Assembly (NCBI GenBank): GCA_036001225.1
Contig: DASYUM010000099.1
Span: 1 to 35,420, forward strand
Length of the DNA stretch: 35,420 nucleotides
Direction: 5' to 3'
From: DASYUM01 sp036001225
GTDB taxonomy: Bacteria > Methylomirabilota > Methylomirabilia > Rokubacteriales > DASRDR01
Each line of letters opens with the position of its first letter. Position 1 is the stretch's first letter. A model generated the notes under the pieces. That model saw only the letters and a program-made list of their open reading frames with translations. It did no database searches and was not told the origin of the DNA. Of this stretch, positions 23,494 to 31,066 are shown piece by piece. The position numbers were made by a program, and so were the translations under genes.

Positions 23494-23542
23494 GCGCGCC
23501 CCGGACGGCGGGGCCCCAGCCCCGCGACGTCCGGAGGCGCGC
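23494..23542. other. Long bulged hairpin upstream of dienelactone hydrolase gene
   Basis: Three nested 7-bp stems: GCGCGCC with GGCGCGC (outer), CCGGACG with CGTCCGG (middle), GCGGGGC with GCCCCGC (inner), loop CCCA. Only a bulged A (23535) and a bulged GA (23526-23527) interrupt 21 base pairs. It ends 22 nt before the ATG and 8 nt before AAAGGAGAG. No U-tract follows, so it is not a standard terminator; a leader structure or a mobile palindrome is possible. Confidence 0.65.
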
Positions 23543-23564
23543 GTGCGAGCAAAGGAGAGCGACG

Positions 23565-24239
23565 ATGGCAGGCAAGATGGTCGAGTTTCCCGCGAACGGC
23601 ACCAAGACGGCCGCCTATCTCGCCACCCCCAAGGCCGGCAAGGGGCCGGGCGTGGTGGTGATCCAGGAGTGGTGGGGGCTGGTCGATCACATCAAGAAGG
23701 TCTGCGACCGCTTCGCCGCCGAGGGCTTCTCGGCCCTGGGGCCCGACCTCTATCACGGTAAGACGGCGAAGGAGCCCGACGAAGCCGGCAAGCTCTTCAT
23801 GGCCCTGAACATCGGGCAGGCCGAGAAGGACCTCCGCGGGGCCGTGAGCGATCTCCTCCCGCACTCCTCGACCAAGAAGGTCGGGGTGGTCGGCTTCTGC
23901 ATGGGCGGACAGCTCGCGCTCTTCGCGGCGACGACCAACCCGGCGGTGGGAGCGACGGTGGATTTCTACGGCGTCCACCCCAACGTCAAGCCCGACTTCG
24001 CCAAGCTCGCGGGCCCCGTCCTCGGGCTCTTCGCGGAGAAGGACAGCTTCGTCACCCCGCAGGTGGCCCGGGACCTGGACGCCGCGATCAAGAAGGCGGG
24101 CAAGTCATCGGAGATCCACATCTACCCGGGCGCGGACCATGCCTTCTTCAACGACGAGCGCCCCGACGTCTACAACAAGGCGGCGGCCGAGGACGCCTGG
24201 CGGCGGACGCTCGCCTTCTTCCGCCAGCACCTGAAGTAA
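23565..24239 (+). CDS. Dienelactone hydrolase family protein
   Basis: 224 aa. The catalytic triad of the family is visible: Cys in GVVGFCMGGQLAL, Asp in LFAEKDSFVTP, His in YPGADHAFFNDERPDVYN. The Glu-containing QEWWGLVDHIKKVCDRFAAE, in which Glu activates the Cys, is typical of carboxymethylenebutenolidase-like enzymes. It would hydrolyse lactone rings in halo-aromatic or similar breakdown. AAAGGAGAG precedes the ATG, which decides the start within a longer open frame. Followed after 5 nt by a strong hairpin. Confidence 0.93.
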   Translation: MAGKMVEFPANGTKTAAYLATPKAGKGPGVVVIQEWWGLVDHIKKVCDRFAAEGFSALGPDLYHGKTAKEPDEAGKLFMALNIGQAEKDLRGAVSDLLPHSSTKKVGVVGFCMGGQLALFAATTNPAVGATVDFYGVHPNVKPDFAKLAGPVLGLFAEKDSFVTPQVARDLDAAIKKAGKSSEIHIYPGADHAFFNDERPDVYNKAAAEDAWRRTLAFFRQHLK

Positions 24240-24244
24240 AGCTT

Positions 24245-24272
24245 CGGAGGGGGTGTCGGAACACCCCCTCCG
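24245..24272. terminator. Bidirectional terminator-like hairpin
   Basis: CGGAGGGGGTGT (24245-24256), loop CGGA, ACACCCCCTCCG (24261-24272): a perfect 12-bp stem between the convergent dienelactone hydrolase and DUF3096 genes. There is no T-run on either side, so termination may be factor-assisted, or the hairpin may protect the 3' ends. Confidence 0.65.
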
Positions 24273-24290
24273 ATGTCGAGACCGGCCCGG

Positions 24291-24425
24291 CTAGCGGGGC
24301 AGTAACCCGAGCAAGCCGATCATGATGAGGTAGATCGCGACGATGTAGTTGAGCAGTCGGGGCATGACCAGGATCAGGATGCCGGCGATCAGGGCCACGA
24401 GCGGTTGATAGGAGACGAGGACCAC
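24291..24425 (-). CDS. DUF3096 small membrane protein
   Basis: 44 aa, GTG start with AAGGAG 7 nt upstream on the minus strand. The sequence YQPLVALIAGILILVMPRLL then NYIVAIYLIMIGLLGLLPR gives two membrane helices joined by a short PRLLNY turn; this matches DUF3096. Function unknown. It lies 27 nt after the tartrate-dehydrogenase-like gene on the same strand and ends before the hairpin at 24245-24272. Confidence 0.8.
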   Translation of the reverse strand: MVLVSYQPLVALIAGILILVMPRLLNYIVAIYLIMIGLLGLLPR

Positions 24426-24452
24426 GGCGTTTCTCCTTGTCTGTTCCTCGGG

Positions 24453-25508
24453 TTAGAGCAGTCCGGTGATCGCCTGGCCGGCCTCGGCGGTGGAGGCCTT
24501 CCCGCCGAGGTCGCGGGTCAGGACCTTCCCCTCCGCCACCACCCGCTCGATGGCCTGGACCACCGCCCGCGCCGCCTCGGAGTGGCCGAGGTGCTCGAGC
24601 ATCATGGCGCCCGTCCAGATCTGGCCGATCGGGTTGGCGATGCCGCGGCCGGCGATGTCGGGGGCCGAGCCGTGGACCGGCTCGAACATCGAGGGGTGCT
24701 CCTTCTCGGGGTTGATGTTGGCGCCGGGCGCGAGCCCGATCGACCCGGCGATGGCGGGGCCGAGGTCGGAGAGGATGTCGCCGAAGAGGTTGGACGCCAC
24801 CACCACGTCGAACCAGTCGGGGTGCTGGACGAAGTGGGCAGCCAGGATGTCGATGTGGTACTGATCGGTCTTGACCTGGGGATACCCGCGGGCCATCGCC
24901 GCGAACCGCTCGTCCCAGTACGGCATCGAGTGGATGATGCCGTTCGACTTGGTGGCCGAGGTCACGTGGCGGGCGGGGCGAGTCATGGCCAGCTCGAAGG
25001 CGTAGCGGAGGATACGGTCCACGCCCCGCCGGGTGAAGATCGCCTGCTGGACCGCGAGCTCGTCGTCGGTCCCCTTGTAGAGCCGGCCGCCGATCTCCGA
25101 ATACTCGCCCTCGTTGTTCTCGCGCACGATCACCATGTCGATGTCGTCGGGGGTGCGCCCGGCCAGGGGTGAGCGCACCCCCTTCAACAGCCGGACGGGG
25201 CGCAGGTTGACGTACTGGCGGAAGGTCCGCCGGATCGGGATGAGGAGCCCCCACAGCGAGACGTGGTCGGGTATTCCGGGGAAGCCGACGGCGCCGAGAT
25301 AGATCGCGTCGAACTTCCGGAGCTGTTCCAGCCCGTCCTCGGGCATCATGCGCCCGGTGCGGGCGTAGACCTCGCAGCTCCAGTCGAAGTGGGTCCAGGC
25401 CAGCTCGAAGCCGTGCCGGCGGCCGGCGGCCTCGAGGACCCGCATCCCCTCGGGAAGGACCTCCTTGCCGATCCCATCGCCCGGGATCACCGCGATCCGG
25501 TGCTGCAT
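24453..25508 (-). CDS. Tartrate/D-malate dehydrogenase-like (isocitrate/isopropylmalate dehydrogenase family)
   Basis: 351 aa. Family opening RIAVIPGDGIGKEVLPEGMR. The stretch FDWSCEVYARTGRMMPEDGL and LGAVGFPGIPDHVSLWGLLI are characteristic of tartrate dehydrogenase/decarboxylase and D-malate dehydrogenase rather than LeuB. Catalytic Lys and metal Asp residues lie in KTDQYHIDILAAHFVQHP and VVASNLFGDILSDLG; NAD site EPVHGSAPDIAGRGIANPIG. It oxidises a 2-hydroxy acid with NAD and Mn/Mg. GGAAGGAGACGC precedes the ATG. Probably co-transcribed with the VOC protein and AidB-like gene upstream. It is not a leuB partner of leuCD, which lie 9 kb away on the same strand. Confidence 0.9.
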   Translation of the reverse strand: MQHRIAVIPGDGIGKEVLPEGMRVLEAAGRRHGFELAWTHFDWSCEVYARTGRMMPEDGLEQLRKFDAIYLGAVGFPGIPDHVSLWGLLIPIRRTFRQYVNLRPVRLLKGVRSPLAGRTPDDIDMVIVRENNEGEYSEIGGRLYKGTDDELAVQQAIFTRRGVDRILRYAFELAMTRPARHVTSATKSNGIIHSMPYWDERFAAMARGYPQVKTDQYHIDILAAHFVQHPDWFDVVVASNLFGDILSDLGPAIAGSIGLAPGANINPEKEHPSMFEPVHGSAPDIAGRGIANPIGQIWTGAMMLEHLGHSEAARAVVQAIERVVAEGKVLTRDLGGKASTAEAGQAITGLL

Positions 25509-25529
25509 GCGTCTCCTTCCCTGGCCGCG

Positions 25530-25943
25530 CTAACAGGCGCCGCCCGAGTGCTTGACTGGCTGGATCAGCTCGATCCGGGTATCGTCGGGGGCGCGCAGGA
25601 AGGCGATCAGCGGCCCGTTGGGGACCTGGATCGGGCCCTCCAGCAGCGTGGCTCCCAGTCCCTCCAGCCGCTCGATGTCCTTCCGGATGTCTTCGGAGTC
25701 GAACCCGAAGTGCTCCAGGCCGTGGTGGGCGTTGGCGTCGCCGGGTCCGAGCCGCTCGCCGGTGCGGGCCCCCGAGATGTTGACGAGCATGCCATCCCCG
25801 TCGCTCGCGCAGCGGACGAACCGGTCGCCGAAGACCCGCACCTCGTCGCTCAGGATCCGGAAGTTGAACGCCCGCACGTACCACTCGGCCGTCTTCCGCG
25901 GATCGGGCGCCTTGAGATGGATGTGGTTGATCCGATACGGCAT
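25530..25943 (-). CDS. VOC-family protein (glyoxalase/extradiol dioxygenase fold)
   Basis: 137 aa. Two beta-alpha-beta-beta-beta modules: INHIHLKAPDPRKTAEWYVR at the start and GLEHFGFDSEDIRKDIERLE in the second half. Metal-binding candidates are His near residue 7 (NHIHLK), His in GLEHFGF and Glu in DDTRIELIQP, the usual spacing for lyases and dioxygenases of this superfamily. GGAGG precedes the ATG. Short gaps (21-22 nt) on both sides indicate an operon with the AidB-like and tartrate-dehydrogenase-like genes. Reaction unknown. Confidence 0.9.
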   Translation of the reverse strand: MPYRINHIHLKAPDPRKTAEWYVRAFNFRILSDEVRVFGDRFVRCASDGDGMLVNISGARTGERLGPGDANAHHGLEHFGFDSEDIRKDIERLEGLGATLLEGPIQVPNGPLIAFLRAPDDTRIELIQPVKHSGGAC

Positions 25944-25965
25944 GGGTTCCTCCGATGCGGGGTGC

Positions 25966-27633
25966 CTAACCCGCGCGGGTCGCCGCCGGCACCGGGATGG
26001 GCTCCGGGCGCGCCCGCGCGACGATCGCGTCGAGGTCGAGCCCGGCCGGGAGCGTTCCGAAGGCGCCGCCGCGGTCGCCGGCGAGCCGGGACGCGCAGAA
26101 GGCGTCAGCCACGGCGGCCGGCGCGTGGCGGACGAGGAGCGCGCCCTGGAGCACGAGCGCCAGCCGCTCCACCAGCCGCCGGGCCCCGCTCTCGGCCGCG
26201 TCCGGAGGATGGGTCAGCTCGGCGTCCAGCCCGGTGACGGCGGCGTCGAGCCGGCGATCGGCTCCGGTGCCGAGCGCCAACTCGGCGCGCAACGCTTCCC
26301 GCGCTTCCGGGTGCCGGGCCAGCGCCCGCAGGACGTCGAGACACATGATGTTGCCGCTCCCCTCCCAGATCGAGTTGAGCGGCGCTTCCCGGTAGAGCCG
26401 GGGTAGCACGGACTCTTCGACGTACCCGTTCCCGCCGATGGCCTCCATCGCTTCCGCCACCGCCGCCGGCGTCCGCTTGCACACCCAGTACTTCGCGGCC
26501 GGCGTCACAATCCGCCGGAACGCCGCTTCCGCCTCGTCCTCGCGGTCGTAGGCGCGGGCCAGTCGGAGCGCCAGCACGGTCGCCGCCTCCGACTCCACCG
26601 CCAGGTCGGCCAGCACGTTTCGCATGAGCGGCTGGTCGAGGAGCCGTCGCTGGAAGGCGGAGCGGTGGGCGGCGTGGTGGCTCGCCTGGGCGAGGGCCTG
26701 CCGCACGAGCCCGGCCGACCCCAGCGCGCACTCGAGCCGGGTGAAGTTGACCATCTCGATGATGGTGGGGACGCCGCGACCCTCCTCCCCGACCAGGCGG
26801 GCCCACGCGCCATCGAACTCGACCTCGCTCGACGCGTTCGAGCGATTGCCGAGCTTGTCCTTGAGCCGCTGGAGGTAGAAGGCGTTGCGGGCGCCGTCCG
26901 GGAGCACGCGGGGCAGCAGGAAGCAGGAAAGCCCGCCCGGCGCCTGCGCCAGCACGAGGAAGGCGTCGCACATCGGTGCCGAGCAGAACCACTTGTGCCC
27001 CGTCAGCCGATAGACGGCGCCCGGGCCGCCACCGTCGGCGGGGACGGCGCGGGTGGTGTTGGCCCGGACATCGGAGCCACCTTGCTTCTCGGTCATCGCC
27101 ATGCCGACCAGCACGCCCGCCTTCTCGCCCACCGGCCGGAGACCGCGATCGTAGGTGGTGCTGACCAGCCGCGGCTCCCACTCGGCGGCCACGTCTGGCT
27201 GGTGGCGGAGCGCCGGCACCGCCGCGTAGGTCATTCCGATGGGGCAGCCGACGCCGGCCTCGATCTGGGTGAACAGAAAGACGCCGGCCGCCCGCGCCAC
27301 GTGCGCGCCCGGCGAAGGCGTCCGCCAGGGGCTGCAGTGGAGGCCGTGGTTGACCGCGAGGCCGAGGAGCGCGTGCCAGGCCGGATGGAACTCGACCTCG
27401 TCACGCCGCCGGCCGAAGCGGTCGAAGGTGTGGAGGACCGGAAGATGGCGATTGGCCTGCACCGCCCAGTCGAGGACCTCGGGGTGTCCCAGACGGTCGC
27501 CGAAGGCGCTGAGCCCGTCCTCCGCCCAGCCGGCGCCCTCGCGCCGGATCGCCTCGACGAGGACGCGGTCGGTGGCGAAGAGGTTGTACCCGGCCAGCGG
27601 CGGCGGCTGGTTGAAGACCTCGTGCGTCGCCAT
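25966..27633 (-). CDS. aidB: AidB-like acyl-CoA dehydrogenase
   Basis: 555 aa, the length of AidB rather than of short acyl-CoA dehydrogenases (about 380). N-terminus VFNQPPPLAGYNLFATDRVL is the AidB signature. FAD-binding segments: GMAMTEKQGGSDVRANTTRA, LTGHKWFCSAPMCDAFLVLA, and the C-terminal helix region LYREAPLNSIWEGSGNIMCL, where the Glu in WEGSGN is in the acyl-CoA-dehydrogenase position. AidB of E. coli binds DNA and protects during alkylation stress; here linkage to a VOC protein and a hydroxy-acid dehydrogenase would also fit catabolism. A TATCCT on the minus strand (27640-27645) predicts a leaderless transcript. Confidence 0.92.
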   Translation of the reverse strand: MATHEVFNQPPPLAGYNLFATDRVLVEAIRREGAGWAEDGLSAFGDRLGHPEVLDWAVQANRHLPVLHTFDRFGRRRDEVEFHPAWHALLGLAVNHGLHCSPWRTPSPGAHVARAAGVFLFTQIEAGVGCPIGMTYAAVPALRHQPDVAAEWEPRLVSTTYDRGLRPVGEKAGVLVGMAMTEKQGGSDVRANTTRAVPADGGGPGAVYRLTGHKWFCSAPMCDAFLVLAQAPGGLSCFLLPRVLPDGARNAFYLQRLKDKLGNRSNASSEVEFDGAWARLVGEEGRGVPTIIEMVNFTRLECALGSAGLVRQALAQASHHAAHRSAFQRRLLDQPLMRNVLADLAVESEAATVLALRLARAYDREDEAEAAFRRIVTPAAKYWVCKRTPAAVAEAMEAIGGNGYVEESVLPRLYREAPLNSIWEGSGNIMCLDVLRALARHPEAREALRAELALGTGADRRLDAAVTGLDAELTHPPDAAESGARRLVERLALVLQGALLVRHAPAAVADAFCASRLAGDRGGAFGTLPAGLDLDAIVARARPEPIPVPAATRAG

Positions 27634-27639
27634 GCCGGC

Positions 27640-27645
27640 AGGATA
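27640..27645 (-). promoter_or_regulatory. -10-like box placing transcription start at the aidB ATG
   Basis: TATCCT on the minus strand, 6 nt before the ATG, with TTGCGC at -35 (27664-27669, 18-nt spacer). The expected start coincides with the A of the ATG. No Shine-Dalgarno is seen. Confidence 0.4.
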
Positions 27646-27857
27646 GGCCGACCGCCCCGCCCCGCGCAACCGGCCGGCCATCGGGCCGATCCCGGTCGAA
27701 TTTCGTCGTCCTCGGCCCGGTGGGGCCGGCGCTGGCCATGCGGCGGTCCCGACAAGTTCCTAGCCGGGAGGCAGCCCCCCGCAGTAGCATGGGCACCGGG
27801 GGGGGCACGTGGGCGGTATGGGCGCGCATCGGGCGGGCGGGTGAGGGTCGGTCGGCC

Positions 27858-29357
27858 ATGCGGCTCGCCCTGAAGATCTTCCTCGCGAACTCGCTGGTTA
27901 TCCTCGTCCTGGTCGGGGTCGCAGCCTGGACTCTGGCCGAGGTGGCCAGGCTCATCACCGCCGACCGGCAGGTAGCCGTCCGTGCCGCCGAGGCGCTGCG
28001 GATGGAGGTATCGCTCCGCGAGCTGACGCGCCGGGCCACCCTCCTCGAGATGCGCCACCTGGTCTTCGGCGACCAGGAGTACGCCGCGCTCCCCAGCCAC
28101 GAGGCGCTCCGCATCAAGCAAGGCCTGGACGTGCTGGGGACAATGATGGCCAGCGACGCCGAGCGGGCGCGGTGGCAGGAAGCGCTCCAGGCCTTCGGCC
28201 ACTACCGCGCCGCCGTCACCCGGGGGCGCGAGGCCCGCGCGCACGGCGATGTTTCGCAGGCGACCAAGATCCTGGAGACTCAGGCCCAGCCCGCGGCCGG
28301 CCGGGTGGTGGCCGCGCTCGATGGGCTGATGGATCTGACCCAGGCCGGCCTCAACGAGAGCCAGCTCGAAGCGGCCGCCGCCCTCGGCCAGGTCCGGAGC
28401 GACGTGGTCCGGCTCCGCCAGCGCACGTGGAACGCGGTCGTCTTCGCCCTGGTGGCGGCGGTGGTCGTCGCCCTGGGGGCCAGTGCCGCCCTCGCCGTCC
28501 GCATGACCCGATCACTCAGCCGGCTGGCGGCGGCGACCACGTCGGTGGCCGAGGGCTCGTTCCGGGAGCCGGTGCCGGTCGAGTCCGCCGACGAGATCGG
28601 CGCCCTGGCCCGCTCGTTCAACAGCATGGCCCAGCGCCTCCGCGAGGTGGACTCGCTGAAAGAGCAGTTCTACGCGACCGTCTCCCACGAGCTCCGCTCC
28701 CCGCTGACCTCGGCGCGGGAGTCCGCTCACCTCCTCCAGTCGGGCGGGCCGGGGCCATTGACGCCGAAGCAGGAAAAGCTCGTCGGCATCATCCACAACA
28801 GCGCCGACCGCCTGCTCCGGCTGGTGAGCGAGGTCCTCGACCTCTCGCGGCTGACGGCCGGGCTCCTTCCCCTCGAGCGCCGCAGCTTCGACGTGACCCG
28901 GGCCGTCCGGCGGGCAGTCAAGGAGATGCGGGTCCAGGCCGAAGAGCGCGGGGTCAGCGTCGCCTACGAGGCCGGGCCCGGCAGCTTCGAGATCGTGGCG
29001 GACGAGGACCGGGTCGTCCAGGTGCTGGTCAACCTGATCGCCAACGGGATCCGCTTCACGCCCGCCGACGGCGCGGTGACGGTCCGGCTCGCCGACGCCG
29101 GCGCCGAGGTCGAGATCCACGTCGAGGACACCGGGGTCGGCATCCCGCCGAGTGCGCTGCCGCTCGTCTTCGAGCGCTACCGGCAGGCTCACTCCGGCCG
29201 CGGCGGCACCGGACTCGGCCTCGCCATCGTCCGGGGCCTGGTCGAGGCCCACGCCGGCCGCGTGTCGGTGGAGTCACAGGAGGGCAAGGGGACCCGGTTC
29301 ACCGTCGTCCTGCCCCGGCAGGCGGCCGGCCCGGGGCAGGCGCCCCCCTCGACATGA
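27858..29357 (+). CDS. Membrane sensor histidine kinase (GlrK/QseE-like layout)
   Basis: 499 aa. Transmembrane helix 1 at about 5-29 (IFLANSLVILVLVGVAAWTL), a periplasmic all-helical region of about 160 residues, transmembrane helix 2 near 193-215 (VVFALVAAVVVALGASAALA), then HAMP (MTRSLSRLAAATTSVAEGSF), HisKA with His277 in FYATVSHELRSPLTSARESA, and a complete HATPase: N-box NLIANGIRFTP, G1 DTGVGIP, F-box FERYRQ, G2 GGTGLGLAI. The longer open frame upstream has no hydrophobic segment, so the ATG before the first helix was chosen. The next genes encode a lipoprotein and a receiver protein, arranged as in glrK-qseG-glrR. The signal is unknown. Confidence 0.93.
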   Translation: MRLALKIFLANSLVILVLVGVAAWTLAEVARLITADRQVAVRAAEALRMEVSLRELTRRATLLEMRHLVFGDQEYAALPSHEALRIKQGLDVLGTMMASDAERARWQEALQAFGHYRAAVTRGREARAHGDVSQATKILETQAQPAAGRVVAALDGLMDLTQAGLNESQLEAAAALGQVRSDVVRLRQRTWNAVVFALVAAVVVALGASAALAVRMTRSLSRLAAATTSVAEGSFREPVPVESADEIGALARSFNSMAQRLREVDSLKEQFYATVSHELRSPLTSARESAHLLQSGGPGPLTPKQEKLVGIIHNSADRLLRLVSEVLDLSRLTAGLLPLERRSFDVTRAVRRAVKEMRVQAEERGVSVAYEAGPGSFEIVADEDRVVQVLVNLIANGIRFTPADGAVTVRLADAGAEVEIHVEDTGVGIPPSALPLVFERYRQAHSGRGGTGLGLAIVRGLVEAHAGRVSVESQEGKGTRFTVVLPRQAAGPGQAPPST

Positions 29358-29701
29358 GGGCGTGTCTGCTCTCGGTCGCCGCCGGGGTGCTCGCCGCAGG
29401 CTGCGCGGGCCTCTTTCCGGGCTCAGCCTCGCCGTCGTCGCCCGCCCGCCTTCTCGCCCGCGCCGACGACCGGATGGCCGCCGCCGAGTACCGGAGCGCG
29501 GTCACCCTCTACGACGAATACCTCCAGACCAACCCCGGGGACCCGGGAACGACCCGCGCCCGAGCGACCCGGGCCGCGCTGGAGCGCCTCCTGCTGGCCC
29601 AGGGCGAGGTCGAGCGGCTCCGCCGCGAGGTCGACCGGCTCAAGGCCGACCTCGAGCGCCTGCGCAGTATCGACCTCCGGCAGACGCCCGCCCCCCGCTG
29701 A
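29354..29701 (+). CDS. Small lipoprotein with coiled coil, QseG-like position
   Basis: 115 aa, ATG overlapping the kinase stop (ATGA). Lipoprotein signal MRACLLSVAAGVLAAGC with lipobox LAAGC. A helical, TPR-like stretch follows (ARADDRMAAAEYRSAVTLYD), then a charged coiled coil (EVERLRREVDRLKADLERLR) to residue 107. In enterobacteria QseG is an outer-membrane lipoprotein encoded between kinase and regulator that modulates the kinase; equal position and type suggest a similar role here, but I see no direct sequence similarity to claim. Confidence 0.8.
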   Translation: MRACLLSVAAGVLAAGCAGLFPGSASPSSPARLLARADDRMAAAEYRSAVTLYDEYLQTNPGDPGTTRARATRAALERLLLAQGEVERLRREVDRLKADLERLRSIDLRQTPAPR

Positions 29702-29717
29702 GCACCGATCGACGGCC

Positions 29718-30128
29718 ATGGATCGCTCGGTCCTGATCATCGACAACGACGAGAGCCTCGTCGCCTTTCTGGCCTTCTTCTTCGAGGATCGCGGCTTCAC
29801 CGTCTACACCGCAACCGACGGCGGCCAGGGCCTGCGGCTCGCCGCCGAGCATCGGCCGTCGGTGATCATCTCCGACATGATGATGGGCGAGACGCACGGC
29901 TTCGAGGTCCTCCAGCGGATCCGCTCCGATCCGGCCCTGGCCCGGACGGCGATCATCATCATGTCGGCCAAGTCCTACCGGTCGGACATCGAGCGCGCCC
30001 GCCAGCTCGGCGCCACCGACTACGTCGTCAAGCCGTTCAAGACCGAGGAGCTCTTCGAGCTGGTCGAGCGGTACCTCGCGGCGGCCGACCCGGGCGACAC
30101 CGGGGGCGGCGGGGACTCGGTCCGATGA
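29718..30128 (+). CDS. Receiver-only response regulator
   Basis: 136 aa containing only a CheY-like receiver: IIDNDES acidic pocket, phosphoacceptor Asp53 in IISDMMMGETHGFEVL, Ser in IIIMSAKS and Lys in YVVKPFK. There is no DNA-binding or other output domain, so it must act through protein contact. The stop overlaps the MBL gene start by ATGA, making the MBL protein its most likely partner or downstream effector. Confidence 0.93.
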   Translation: MDRSVLIIDNDESLVAFLAFFFEDRGFTVYTATDGGQGLRLAAEHRPSVIISDMMMGETHGFEVLQRIRSDPALARTAIIIMSAKSYRSDIERARQLGATDYVVKPFKTEELFELVERYLAAADPGDTGGGGDSVR

Positions 30129-31009
30129 AGGTCCGGTTCTGGGGCACCCGGGGCTCCATCCCGACGCCGGGGAGCCGAACCAGCCTTTATGGCGGCAACA
30201 CCGCCTGCGTCGAGGTCCGCTGTGGCGACGACATCCTGATCTTCGACGCCGGTACCGGGATCCGCGAGCTGGGGCTGGCGCTCGTGCAGGAGTTCTTTGG
30301 CGAGCCGCTCACGCTCCACTTGTTCATCAGCCACACCCACTGGGACCACATCCAGGGCTTCCCGTTCTTCATGCCGGCCTACGAGGCGACGACCTCGCTT
30401 CACGTCTACGGCTCGACCGGCCAGGGGCGCTCGCTGGAGAAACTCCTCCGCGGTCAGATGGACGCCGACTACTTCCCGGTTGCCTTTGGCGATCTGGAGT
30501 CCTCGCTCCAGGTCCACGAGTTCAAGGGCGCCGACTTCCAGGTCGGGCAGGCCACGATCTCCGCCATGTACCTGAACCACCCCGGGATGAACCTCGGATA
30601 CAAGGTCCGGCACGGCAGCCGCACGCTCGTCTACGCCACCGACCACGAGCCCTACCGCTCTACCCTTCCCCACGTCGGCCAGCGCGGCGACGAGGGGTGG
30701 GAGTTCGGCCAGGTCCTCGACGAGGAGCTGGTGCGGTTCGCGGCCGGCGCCGATCTCTACATCGGCGAGGCCCAGTACACGGACGAGGAGTATCGCGGCC
30801 GGATCGGCTGGGGGCACTCCTCGCTGAGCGCGACCGTCGGCGTGGCGCTCAAGGCGGGGGTGAAGGTCCTCGGCCTCTTCCACCACGACCCCATGCACGC
30901 GGACGAGACGGTGTCCGAGATGCTGAACAAGGCCAAGCGCCTGATCGCCGGGCAGCGCTCGTCGCTCGAGTGCTTCGCGGCCACCGAGGGGCAGGTCGTC
31001 GAGCTCTGA
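30125..31009 (+). CDS. MBL-fold metallo-hydrolase
   Basis: 294 aa. Starts directly with the strand MKVRFWGTRGSIPTPG and YGGNTACVEV. Metal-binding motif HTHWDH near residue 74, further His in NHPGMNLGYKV, Asp in YATDHEPY and His in WGHSSLS and LFHHDP. This subgroup is related to class II cyclic-nucleotide phosphodiesterases and RNase Z-like enzymes and is often found next to receiver genes. Its product may degrade or sense a nucleotide second messenger; that is inference. It is translationally coupled to the receiver. Confidence 0.92.
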   Translation: MKVRFWGTRGSIPTPGSRTSLYGGNTACVEVRCGDDILIFDAGTGIRELGLALVQEFFGEPLTLHLFISHTHWDHIQGFPFFMPAYEATTSLHVYGSTGQGRSLEKLLRGQMDADYFPVAFGDLESSLQVHEFKGADFQVGQATISAMYLNHPGMNLGYKVRHGSRTLVYATDHEPYRSTLPHVGQRGDEGWEFGQVLDEELVRFAAGADLYIGEAQYTDEEYRGRIGWGHSSLSATVGVALKAGVKVLGLFHHDPMHADETVSEMLNKAKRLIAGQRSSLECFAATEGQVVEL

Positions 31010-31017
31010 GCCCCGCC

Positions 31018-31044
31018 TTCCCTCTCCCTGGAAGGGCGAGGGGG
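31018..31044. repeat. Second copy of the CCCTCTCCCT palindromic element
   Basis: TTCCCTCTCCCT, loop GGA, AGGGCGAGGGGG: a stem with one C-T mismatch and two G-T pairs, followed by GAATCT as in the copy at 6313-6342. It fills the gap between the MBL gene and miaB and may end or protect the upstream transcript. Confidence 0.55.
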
Positions 31045-31051
31045 AATCTCC

Positions 31052-31057
31052 TACAAT
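31052..31057 (+). promoter_or_regulatory. -10-like box before miaB
   Basis: TACAAT, 9 nt before the miaB ATG, predicts transcription start 2-4 nt before the start codon. No -35 match and no Shine-Dalgarno were found. Confidence 0.4.
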
Positions 31058-31066
31058 CGAGAGGCC

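Noticed and set aside
24453..25508. leuB partner of the leuCD genes
   Set aside because: The FDWSCEVYARTGRMMPEDG and PDHVSLWGLLIP segments are those of tartrate/malate dehydrogenases, and leuCD lie far away in another unit.
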